A DNA stretch of 64,000 bases from Halovivax ruber XH-70 (GTDB lineage: Archaea > Halobacteriota > Halobacteria > Halobacteriales > Natrialbaceae). The stretch covers positions 2,666,001 through 2,730,000 of the forward strand of contig NC_019964.1 in NCBI RefSeq assembly GCF_000328525.1, read 5' to 3'. Position numbers and translations under genes: made by a program. A model generated the notes under the pieces. That model saw only the letters and a program-made list of their open reading frames with translations, did not search any database and was not told where the DNA came from. This document shows, piece after piece, positions 50,425 to 58,310 of the stretch (positions within the stretch are counted from its first letter, which is position 1; each line of letters opens with the position of its first letter).

Positions 50425-52149
50425 TCAGGCCTCGCCGGTGTCCTGGCTGATGCGGAAGATGACGAACTCGGCCGGCTTGACCGGAGCGACGCCAATTTCG
50501 ACGATGAGTCGACCGTTGTCGATGTCGTCTTCGGTCATCGTCTCCTCGCCACAGCGGACGTAGAAGGCCTCGTCTGCCGTCGATCCCTGCAGGCCACCCT
50601 CACGCCAGACGGTGGTCAGGAAGTTCTCGACGGACTGGCGGATCCGGGCCCACAGGTCCTGGTCGTTCGGCTCGAAGACCGACCACTGTGTTCCCTCGTC
50701 GATGGACTGTTCGATGAAGAGGAACAAACGGCGGACGTTCAGGTACTTCCACTCGGGGTCGCTCGAGGTCGTGCGGGCGCCCCAGACGCGGATGCCGCGG
50801 CCCTGGAAGCTCCGGATGCAGTTGATACCCTTCGGGTTGAGGACGTCCTGTTCGCCCTTGGTGACGTCGTGTTGCAGGCCGACGACACCGCGAACGGTCT
50901 CGTTCGCCGGAGCCTTGTGCACGCCGTGCTGGACGTCGCTTCGCGCGTAGATACCGGCGATGTGGCCGCCCGGCGGAGCGAGTTTCTCACGGTTGGTCAC
51001 CGGATCGAGCACGGAGACCCACGGGTAGTAGTATGCCGCGTACGAGGAATCGACCGGCGTCTCCAGTTCGGAGACCGGACCGGGGTTCTGCTCGGCCTGC
51101 AGGACGGCAAAGCGATCGCCCATGTTCTCGCAGTGTGCGACGATCGAGTCCGTCAGTCCCTGCACGTCGTTCTCGTCGGGAACGCAGACGATCGAGATAT
51201 CGTCGAGTGCGGTAAAGGCTGCGAGGCCGGTTCGGAGCCCCGGTTTGTCGATACCTTCGTAGTCGTTGAGCGACACTTCACCCTCGGCGTCGGGCTTGGT
51301 CGGCTCCTCGGTGACGACTTCGACATCCACGTCGACTTCGCCCGATCGGATGTCGTCGAGTTGCTCGATCAGGTCGTCCTTCGATGGGTTGCCCTCGGTC
51401 TCGAAGGGGCGAGCGATTCCCTTGAGATCGTTGTACTTCAGTTCGTCCAGATTGTCCGGGATGTAGACGACAGTTTCCTCCTCCGCAGCCTCCACGAGGC
51501 CACCGTCAGCCGCGGCTGTCGGCGTGTCGCGGTTCAACCAGGTGAGGCCGGGAACCGGGCGACCGTCCTCGACGTACTCGACGTCCACGAGGACGGAACT
51601 CGAGAGTTGCTTCTCGTAGAACTGGCTCGACTTCGGATCGGACGAGAGTCCGTCGAAAACCTCCTCGACGTCCGGGGCCGGTTCCGGACGCGCGGCGTCC
51701 GGCTGGCTGACCTCCTCGAGATCACACGACCAGTACCGGACGACCATATCGAACTGATCGCCACGCTGCCCGTCGCGAACGATCACGGCGACCGAGTTGC
51801 CCCAGGAGCCGGGGCCGTTTGCTTCGACGTTCAGGACGTTCGACTGATCGTCGGCAACCAGTGTCGTCGTCGCGACGTCGTTCGGATCGGCTGGAGTGAC
51901 GCGGCCGACGTAACATCGGCCACCGCCGTTCTTGAAGTAGCCGTCGAGCGCGACATCGAGATTCGAGTGCTTCGGACTCGACCCGTAGAGTCGCTCGAAC
52001 TCGGTGTAACTCGTGACGAGTTGTGGTTCGACGGGACCGCGATGGGTCTGCCCGAGGAACCCAGCCGTGCTCGTGCTGACACCTTCGACAGACTTGCTTC
52101 CGCTACTTACCTCTTCGACATACACGCCGGGGGATTGATATTCTGGCAT
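50425..52149 (-). CDS. Contractile injection system tail sheath protein
   Basis: A 574-residue sheath protein. The N-terminus YQSPGVYVEEVSSGSKSVEG and VSTSTAGFLGQTHRGPV is the sheath hallmark. The C-terminal domain includes NCIRSFQGRGIRVWGARTTS, VRRLFLFIEQSIDEGTQW and the terminal handshake strand ending in FVIFRISQDTGEA. Between them (about residues 225-285) is an insert with a SAP/Rho-N-like stretch (LKYNDLKGIARPFE ... NPSKDDLIEQLDDI). In a CIS the sheath contracts to drive the tube. It has a strong Shine-Dalgarno and a short leader. Confidence 0.92.
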   Translation of the reverse strand: MPEYQSPGVYVEEVSSGSKSVEGVSTSTAGFLGQTHRGPVEPQLVTSYTEFERLYGSSPKHSNLDVALDGYFKNGGGRCYVGRVTPADPNDVATTTLVADDQSNVLNVEANGPGSWGNSVAVIVRDGQRGDQFDMVVRYWSCDLEEVSQPDAARPEPAPDVEEVFDGLSSDPKSSQFYEKQLSSSVLVDVEYVEDGRPVPGLTWLNRDTPTAAADGGLVEAAEEETVVYIPDNLDELKYNDLKGIARPFETEGNPSKDDLIEQLDDIRSGEVDVDVEVVTEEPTKPDAEGEVSLNDYEGIDKPGLRTGLAAFTALDDISIVCVPDENDVQGLTDSIVAHCENMGDRFAVLQAEQNPGPVSELETPVDSSYAAYYYPWVSVLDPVTNREKLAPPGGHIAGIYARSDVQHGVHKAPANETVRGVVGLQHDVTKGEQDVLNPKGINCIRSFQGRGIRVWGARTTSSDPEWKYLNVRRLFLFIEQSIDEGTQWSVFEPNDQDLWARIRQSVENFLTTVWREGGLQGSTADEAFYVRCGEETMTEDDIDNGRLIVEIGVAPVKPAEFVIFRISQDTGEA

Positions 52150-52153
52150 TCCA

Positions 52154-52212
52154 GGTGACCTCCTAAATTTGTCTCCCTGTATCTGAGTTTTTACAGTGAA
52201 TTAATATAAATC
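52154..52212 (-). promoter_or_regulatory. Sheath gene promoter and strong ribosome-binding site
   Basis: On the minus strand a TATA-like ATTTATATTA (52202-52211) is followed by a leader of about 30 nt and AGGAGGTCACC (52154-52164), whose AGGAGG core is 9 nt before ATG 52149. This is an unusually complete Shine-Dalgarno for a haloarchaeon, where leaderless mRNAs dominate. The surrounding 52150-52456 is AT-rich and has no gene. Confidence 0.7.
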
Positions 52213-52456
52213 TTTCTTAGTGATAGTATTTTTGCATTGTTTAAACAGATGGCCGAATGGACCAAGGAAGATTAGATGCGGCAGCCAATAAGCAGAATAT
52301 AATAAGATTGGGGACGGGTAAAGTGTAAATTTCCGATATATACGGTGATTGGATTACATCCCAGTCCCCGGCCAGCGTATCCGGCAGGGATGCAAGAAGC
52401 GACCACCGGACAGTGTCGGACCACGTCGATCTCGTCGAACAGTAGAGAGCGCAAAT

Positions 52457-53701
52457 TCAGTCTTCAGGGACGACGTCGACGAGGATCTGGATCGAGTCCG
52501 CCGCCTCGCTGACCTGATCGTGGGCATCGATCAATTCGAGGAGCGGTTCGTCGGAGTCGAGTGCCGACTGGAGACGGGATACCGACTTGAGGTATCGTTC
52601 CAGGCTCTCCTCGGTCGTCACTTCCTCGAGGGGTTCACCCAGTTCGATCAGCAGATCGAGGAGTCGGTCGACCTGTTCGCGGTAGGATTGTTCGCGGTCG
52701 TCGGTCGATTTGAGATCCTCACGGGAGAGTTCCGCGATGTCGCGTGCAATACGTGCCCCCTCACCCGTGTGCGGTTCGAGTCGATCACTCAGCGCGGTAA
52801 AGAACCGAACACGGTCCTTGACCGTCTTTCGCAAGGCGTAGGTCACGAGTGTGCGCCGCTCGTGTTTCAGGTCGGTCACCGTCTCTTCGAGCGAGCCAAC
52901 CCGTCGAGCGATTCCCTCGAGGCCGTCCGGGCGCTCTTCGGGTTCCTGTCTGACCGGTGTCCGGTGCGGGTTCTCGTCGTCCGTCAGGTGCTGAACGACG
53001 AGCGCGAACAGCAACTCGGGGTCGTACACGAACGAACGGCCGGGCTGGTCGTCAATCGTCTCCCAGCCCCCACCCGGCGTCCGCTCGAACGAGCCGAGAA
53101 ACACCGCCGGATCGGCGTCGTCGGCCGGCTCGCTGCGGTGGGTCTCGTGATACTGTTCGGCCAGCTGGCTGGCCACTGCCTCGACGTCATCGTCGTCGGG
53201 ATCGACGACGGAGAGATCGATCGACGGAACCGACGCGTCCGCTGGCGGCGTTTCCCGGTGTGTGAACTCGAACACTTCGACGGTTCGGTTCGCCACGGCG
53301 TCGCTGTCGATCGCACCGTCGGTGTCGGCGACGGGAACGGTCTCTACGGCCACCTCGCTGAACTGAATAAAGAGGTGTATCTCGTCGGTCGACGGGCTCG
53401 GAAGCGTCTTCGTGGTCACCTGCTCGACGACGATCGGCCGACCCCTGCCGTCGATCGCGAACCCGGCATCCACGGTGACGTCGAGTCCGTCGTCGGTTTC
53501 CGAGACGTCGTGGACCGCGAGCCCGCAGACGATTCCCGAGCCGTTCACGTAGCGAGTGAGCGTGTGCAACCGCTCGGCGTGGTAGGTCTGTTCGGCCTCC
53601 ATGTCGCGGGGCGTCATCAGCTTGCCCTTGAAGAACCGGTTCTTCTCGAACTGGGAGAAGCCGGTCGCATCTCGTTTCGTATAGTCCGCTTCCGGAGTCA
53701 T
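52457..53701 (-). CDS. CIS-associated protein with FFKGKL...EQ..YH signature
   Basis: A 414-residue protein. The N-terminal region KNRFFKGKLMTPRDMEAEQ then YHAERLHTLTRYVNGSG, VCGLAV and a GFAIDGRGRPIVV strand is a signature I recall from phage-tail-like/CIS clusters, where it is thought to be a tail fibre- or baseplate-linked protein. The C-terminal 170 residues are helical and charged, with coiled-coil character. It lies upstream of the sheath gene on the same strand with a 307-nt gap, so it has its own promoter (TATA-like elements at about 53712-53748). Confidence 0.72.
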   Translation of the reverse strand: MTPEADYTKRDATGFSQFEKNRFFKGKLMTPRDMEAEQTYHAERLHTLTRYVNGSGIVCGLAVHDVSETDDGLDVTVDAGFAIDGRGRPIVVEQVTTKTLPSPSTDEIHLFIQFSEVAVETVPVADTDGAIDSDAVANRTVEVFEFTHRETPPADASVPSIDLSVVDPDDDDVEAVASQLAEQYHETHRSEPADDADPAVFLGSFERTPGGGWETIDDQPGRSFVYDPELLFALVVQHLTDDENPHRTPVRQEPEERPDGLEGIARRVGSLEETVTDLKHERRTLVTYALRKTVKDRVRFFTALSDRLEPHTGEGARIARDIAELSREDLKSTDDREQSYREQVDRLLDLLIELGEPLEEVTTEESLERYLKSVSRLQSALDSDEPLLELIDAHDQVSEAADSIQILVDVVPED

Positions 53702-54005
53702 GGCGAGAGTGTAGATATATAATGAGTGTCCGTTAGTATAAAATATCCGATCAGCGGGTGCAAGGTCCCGGCACCGTCACGGGAGCGCAGCTGGTGGCCA
53801 ACGGGTGGCACGAACCGGCGTCGAACGTCGCCGGCTCGCGGCGAACAACCGACAGAAACCAGCGAGAGAAGGCCACGGAGCGTCCGTGTCTCCCCAACAT
53901 CGCCATAGTTATCACCCCCAGTTCCACATACATCGACACGAAAGACGTATCAATTATGGTAACGAGGTTCGAATCGTTTCGGCGGTCGAGGTGAACGGAC
54001 GAGCG

Positions 54006-55016
54006 ATGAAGGCAGCGATCGAATCCGAGACGGGAAACCAGCTGGTCGTCAGCGTGCTGGACAACGCCGACGAACACCATCGGATAACCCTCGACCGAAC
54101 CGGCACACTGCACAGCCACTCGTGTGGCGACGAAGCGCGGAAGGCAGCCGCACTGTCGGGCGAACAGGCCATCCGTGCCCGTCGAAGCGTGCGATTCGCC
54201 AAGTACTACTGTTATCGCACGCACGAGATCGCGGCGATCGACGCGTACGGAGCCGACCAGATCACCTACCCTGAGCGGCTCGCTGCGACCGCGCTCGTTC
54301 TTGCCGCACTCACGCCGGAGACGATCGAGCGGCTGTTCGAGACGGTGTCGAACCGGTTCGAGGAGCCAGCCGACCACGTTGTCGAACCGCCGGCAGTAGA
54401 CCCCGACGCCCAGTGGACGCGCATCGAACAGGACCTCCTGCTCGACGGAGCGCGCGAACGACTGCCGACCCTCGCCGACGCGACGATCGAACTCGAGGCG
54501 ATCGGCGCCCTTCGCCAGCTACTCGATCGCTACCCCGACCGACGGAGCGACCGGCTCCCACGTCGGCTCGCCACGATACTGGGGTCGAACCACTCGGAAG
54601 ATATCAACCACGACAGGACAACCGCTCCCGGGTGGTCGATCGTCGATACCGGAACCCCGCACGTGCACTGGGAGGGAGGCGAAGTGACGCCTGGACCGGA
54701 TACTGACGGAGCCGACGACACTGGCGTAGCCAACGACACTGACTGGATCCACGGCGCGCGGATCCAGCTTCCGTGTCCCGAGCGACCGGTTCGGACGCCG
54801 GCAGGGTTGCAACGGCACCTGCTCGATCACCTCCGGTGCCAGCTTCGGGACTGCTACGTCGGTATGGGACTCGCGCCGCCCAGCGATTGCCGCGTGCGCG
54901 GTCCCGGGATCGCCCGGTGTACCGAGCTGTACGAGACACACCCGACCGAGCAGCGGTATCACGATCCCGACGCGGTCATCGACTGGACGCAGTTCGCGCC
55001 GGTCCCGCAGTTGTAA
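54006..55016 (+). CDS. Haloarchaeal protein of unknown function
   Basis: A 336-residue acidic protein from ATG 54006; GTG 53991 is an alternative, and sequence before that is not protein-like. The segment SCGDEARKAAALSGEQAIRA and the SVRFAKYYCYRTHEIAAIDA stretch are well formed; there is no membrane segment, signal or catalytic motif that I can name. The DUF7857 family is a possible match from memory only. Divergent from the CIS-associated gene; 53702-54005 contains promoters only. Confidence 0.6.
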   Translation: MKAAIESETGNQLVVSVLDNADEHHRITLDRTGTLHSHSCGDEARKAAALSGEQAIRARRSVRFAKYYCYRTHEIAAIDAYGADQITYPERLAATALVLAALTPETIERLFETVSNRFEEPADHVVEPPAVDPDAQWTRIEQDLLLDGARERLPTLADATIELEAIGALRQLLDRYPDRRSDRLPRRLATILGSNHSEDINHDRTTAPGWSIVDTGTPHVHWEGGEVTPGPDTDGADDTGVANDTDWIHGARIQLPCPERPVRTPAGLQRHLLDHLRCQLRDCYVGMGLAPPSDCRVRGPGIARCTELYETHPTEQRYHDPDAVIDWTQFAPVPQL

Positions 55017-55142
55017 GAGCGACCGGACGGCGACGGGCGTGACCTGACGGACGGACTCCGCGCGATTGTGGAGACACGCGCCTCGCTCGCCTGAAGAAGG
55101 AATTCGGTACGTACTAAGTGTCCGCCCGCAAGAGTTGCCGCC

Positions 55143-56135
55143 ATGAACACGTTGCTCTGTTCGAACGAAGACGTCGACGAGTACGCGCGCATGCCGGCCG
55201 TCATCGACGCGCTGGAAGCTGCCTTCGCTGCCTACGAACGCGGAGATGCGCTGATGCCGGCGAAGTCCTACGTCGACCTACCACAGTACAACGGCGACTT
55301 CCGGTCGATGCCGGCGTACCTCTCGACAGACGACTGGGACGCAGCCGGGCTGAAGTGGGTCAACGTCCATCCCGACAACCCCGACGACCACGGACTCCCG
55401 ACGGTCATGGGGACGATGATCTACTCCGACCCGGAGACGGCCTACCCGCTCGCGGTCATGGACGGCACCGAACTGACGATGAAGCGCACCGGTGCAGCGG
55501 CAGCCGTCGCGACCGACCACCTCGCCGTCGAGGACGCCACCTCGATGGGCATCGTCGGTGCCGGCGTCCAGGCCTACACGCAACTCGAGGCGATCAGCGA
55601 GATCCGCCCCATCGAAGAAGTCGTCGTCAGCGACCTCGACGACGAACGCGTCGAGCGCTTCGTCGACACCTTCGCGGACGAGTTCGACATCCGCAGCGGT
55701 TCGATCTCGGAGGCCGGCCACTGTGACGTCCTCTCGACGGTGACGCCCGTCGAGAACCCCATCGTCGGTCCCGACGACGTCGGCGAGACCACCCACGTCA
55801 ACGCGATGGGTGCCGACGCCGAGGGCAAGCACGAACTCGCCGACGACCTCCTGCTCGACGCGACGATCGTCATCGACGACCACGAGCAGTGCACCCACTC
55901 CGGCGAGATCAACGTCCCGTACCACGATGGGACACTCACGGACGACGACATTCACGCCGAGATCGGCCAGATCGTCGTCGGCGACGAGGTGGGTCGCACC
56001 GGCGATACGGGCGTGACGGTCTTCGACTCGACCGGGCTCGCGATTCAGGACGTGGCCGCCGCCCACGTCGTCTACGAGGAGGCGAGCGAGCACGAAGGCG
56101 GCAGTCCGTTCGACCTCGTCGGCACCGGCAACTGA
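55143..56135 (+). CDS. Ornithine cyclodeaminase / archaeal alanine dehydrogenase family
   Basis: A 330-residue NAD-dependent enzyme of the OCD/mu-crystallin family. The Rossmann motif MGIVGAGVQAYTQLEAI, the active-site Lys in GLKWVNVHPDNP, MDGTELTMKRTGAAAAVAT and the NAMGADAEGKHEL segment are clear. Members interconvert ornithine and proline, or alanine and pyruvate; archaeal ones are often alanine dehydrogenases, so substrate is left open. Monocistronic. Confidence 0.9.
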   Translation: MNTLLCSNEDVDEYARMPAVIDALEAAFAAYERGDALMPAKSYVDLPQYNGDFRSMPAYLSTDDWDAAGLKWVNVHPDNPDDHGLPTVMGTMIYSDPETAYPLAVMDGTELTMKRTGAAAAVATDHLAVEDATSMGIVGAGVQAYTQLEAISEIRPIEEVVVSDLDDERVERFVDTFADEFDIRSGSISEAGHCDVLSTVTPVENPIVGPDDVGETTHVNAMGADAEGKHELADDLLLDATIVIDDHEQCTHSGEINVPYHDGTLTDDDIHAEIGQIVVGDEVGRTGDTGVTVFDSTGLAIQDVAAAHVVYEEASEHEGGSPFDLVGTGN

Positions 56136-56185
56136 GTTCCACCGTACGACACGCGCCGCACCGCCGCGTCGGACCTACTGTCCGC

Positions 56186-56665
56186 TCACGAGGGTTCGAC
56201 TTCGACCGCGACCTCGCCGCACTCGGTGCAAATTCCCTCGAACACGCCCGTCTCGCGGTTTAATTCGAGTTCTTGCAGTGTTTCTTCCCCGCACGTGGGA
56301 CAGTTCCGCTGGTACTGAATCTCGCGACTTCCCCGCGGCGCGCCGAGGGCGAGCAGCGTCGCTCGCTCGTCGTCCGCGTTGTGAGCGAGCTGGAACTCGT
56401 CGGGTGCGAAGCGGATCGCCTCGTTCTCACCGACGGCGACCTCGCCGGTTTCGGTCTCGAACGTCACCGTCCCGCTCGTGACGACGAAGAGCTCTTCCTG
56501 GTCGCGATGGCGGTGGTAGTCCATCCCCAGCTGTCCGCCCGGTTCGAGTTCGGCGTAGTTGATCGCCAGATCCTCGGTGCCGAGCGGTTTCGAGAGGCGG
56601 TTGTACACGTCGGCCGGAGAGATCGATGGTCCCCTGCCGTCTTCCTGCAGGTCGACTTTCTCCAT
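56186..56665 (-). CDS. Cupin with C-terminal zinc ribbon
   Basis: A 159-residue protein: cupin motif 1 (LGMDYHRHRDQEELFVVTSG) with a His/Glu metal site, motif 2 (GENEAIRFAPDEFQLAHN), then a C-terminal Cys4 zinc ribbon (CPTCGEE ... CTECGE). The ribbon suggests a DNA- or protein-binding role added to a small-molecule sensor or enzyme. ATG 56665 (MEKVDLQEDG) is preferred to 56731. Confidence 0.87.
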   Translation of the reverse strand: MEKVDLQEDGRGPSISPADVYNRLSKPLGTEDLAINYAELEPGGQLGMDYHRHRDQEELFVVTSGTVTFETETGEVAVGENEAIRFAPDEFQLAHNADDERATLLALGAPRGSREIQYQRNCPTCGEETLQELELNRETGVFEGICTECGEVAVEVEPS

Positions 56666-56747
56666 GTCGTCTTCGCCATCGGGCCCCGAGTGAATAAATC
56701 TAGACGCCGGAGAGCGTTGCTCGCCCAGCACCCACCGACCGGGACGG

Positions 56748-57596
56748 TCACCGATCCCGGACCCGACGCGGAATCGACGCCGTCATCCGGAGTTCGGGAC
56801 AGTACTGGGCGATCGGTTCCGCCTCCGGGGCTGGAAGGTCGTAGGCGGCGAAGAGGGTGTTCTCGTGGAGCGTCGCGGCTGCCGACTGGAGCGGCCAGGG
56901 CGCGTGGGCGATCTCGCCGACGAAGACGTTCGGGCGCCGCGTCGTCCTCGCCGTCCGAGCGCCGTCGGGTGCGTAGAATCGCCGGCGATCGGTCAACCAC
57001 TCGGCGCGCGTCCCGGGTTCGGCGAAGGTGATGGCGTCGTCGGGTTCGTACGTCACCGCGAACCTGGCCGCGGACGTACCCGGCTCGTCCGGGCCAGACC
57101 GAACACCTGGTTCGGTCGTCCCGTCGCGCGTGCTCGCGAACGAAACCGAGTTCCCGCCGTGGGGCGCCGTTCCCTCCGTTCGCGAGACGTGCATCCGGGC
57201 GCACCGGACTGGCAATCGGGTGAAGCGACCGACCACGGACGCGATCGCGGCGCTGTCGACGTCGACGCCGAAGAAGTACAGCCCCGGCTCGCCGCGGTAG
57301 GTGACGTACGTCCTGACGTTCAGCTCCGCCGTCGTGTACCGCAGGAATCGTGGCGTGTATCTGATTCCGGCGTTCGACGCGACGAAGGGAACGACGCTCA
57401 CCCAGGCCCGGCCCCTCCAGGTGTCGAGGGCCAGGGGGTCGGGGATATGGGGCCGCAACACGTCGGAATCGACTGGCCAGTGAAGGAAGAGACCGTCGCG
57501 CCAGGTGAGCGTGAACGGGTGCGGGAGGCGCCCGATGGGTCCGCCGGCACTCACCGGGAGCCGGTCCGTCTCGCGAACAGAATCACCGCGGCTCAT
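56748..57596 (-). CDS. DUF2071 (YqjF-like) family protein
   Basis: A 282-residue protein with the DUF2071 pattern: LTWRDGLFLHWPVDSDVLRP (N-terminal), AWVSVVPFVASNAGIRYTPR, ELNVRTYVTYRGEPGLYFFG and the C-terminal APWPLQSAAATLHENTLF. Related to the acetoacetate decarboxylase-like fold; function unknown. The frame upstream of 57596 is not homologous. There is a low-conservation insert rich in Gly/Thr around residues 150-175. Confidence 0.87.
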   Translation of the reverse strand: MSRGDSVRETDRLPVSAGGPIGRLPHPFTLTWRDGLFLHWPVDSDVLRPHIPDPLALDTWRGRAWVSVVPFVASNAGIRYTPRFLRYTTAELNVRTYVTYRGEPGLYFFGVDVDSAAIASVVGRFTRLPVRCARMHVSRTEGTAPHGGNSVSFASTRDGTTEPGVRSGPDEPGTSAARFAVTYEPDDAITFAEPGTRAEWLTDRRRFYAPDGARTARTTRRPNVFVGEIAHAPWPLQSAAATLHENTLFAAYDLPAPEAEPIAQYCPELRMTASIPRRVRDR

Positions 57597-57649
57597 GGCC
57601 GTGCTCCGACGACGACGGATAAAAAGGCGGGTTCCACACCTCGTGACCG

Positions 57650-58186
57650 TCACGCCTCGCTGGCTTCGAGTTCGAGGGAGTAGACGAGGGTCGGATACGC
57701 CTCGTCGCCGATCTCGTGTGACGCCTCGTCGGTCACCTCGAACCCCTTCGCCCGGTAGAACTCGTGGCCGATCTCGTTGCCCTCCAGCATCTCCAGCCTG
57801 AGCGTCTCGACGGCTTCCGGCAGGATCGAGATGCCGCGTTCGAGCAACGCCGTCCCCACCCCGTTCCCCCAGCTGTCGGGATCGACGTAGATCGACTTCA
57901 GACCGGCCTCGTTCTCGTCGACGAACGCCTTCGTCTCGGCGTCTCCCCACCGGAAGTCCGCGAACCCCAGGCGCTCGCCCGTCTCGTCGACGGCGAGCAG
58001 GACGCCCTGTCGATTCGCCGTGAGCGACTGGTGCCACCCGGCGACCGTCTCGTCGTCCGGATCGGGCGACTGGCTGGCGAGCACGTCGGCGGGAAGGAGA
58101 TCGGCGTACGCGTCCATCCAGGCCCGCGCCTGGATTCGGGCGATCGCTCGGGCGTCTGATCGGTCCTCGTACTGCCGGACGTGCAT
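57650..58186 (-). CDS. GNAT family N-acetyltransferase
   Basis: A 178-residue GNAT enzyme: IARIQARAWMDAYADLLPAD, the acetyl-CoA site IYVDPDSWGNGVGTALLERG (Q/RxxGxG/A variant: NGVGTA), and EFYRAKGFEVTDEA. ATG 58186 (MHVRQYEDRSD) is preferred over 58291. Acceptor substrate unknown. Confidence 0.9.
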   Translation of the reverse strand: MHVRQYEDRSDARAIARIQARAWMDAYADLLPADVLASQSPDPDDETVAGWHQSLTANRQGVLLAVDETGERLGFADFRWGDAETKAFVDENEAGLKSIYVDPDSWGNGVGTALLERGISILPEAVETLRLEMLEGNEIGHEFYRAKGFEVTDEASHEIGDEAYPTLVYSLELEASEA

Positions 58187-58310
58187 GGCTGACCGATTAT
58201 TACCTGGCAGCCACCTATAGTTTTCTCCGGTGGCGACACTGCGTTCGCGAAAACCGTCCGAAGACACTTCTGTTCCGAGCGAGACGGGCACAGCGTCCCG
58301 CGGTCGATGC

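Noticed and set aside
48477-53701. Integrated tailed prophage
   Set aside because: Only sheath, tube and accessory genes are present. No integrase, terminase, portal, capsid or attachment sites were seen.
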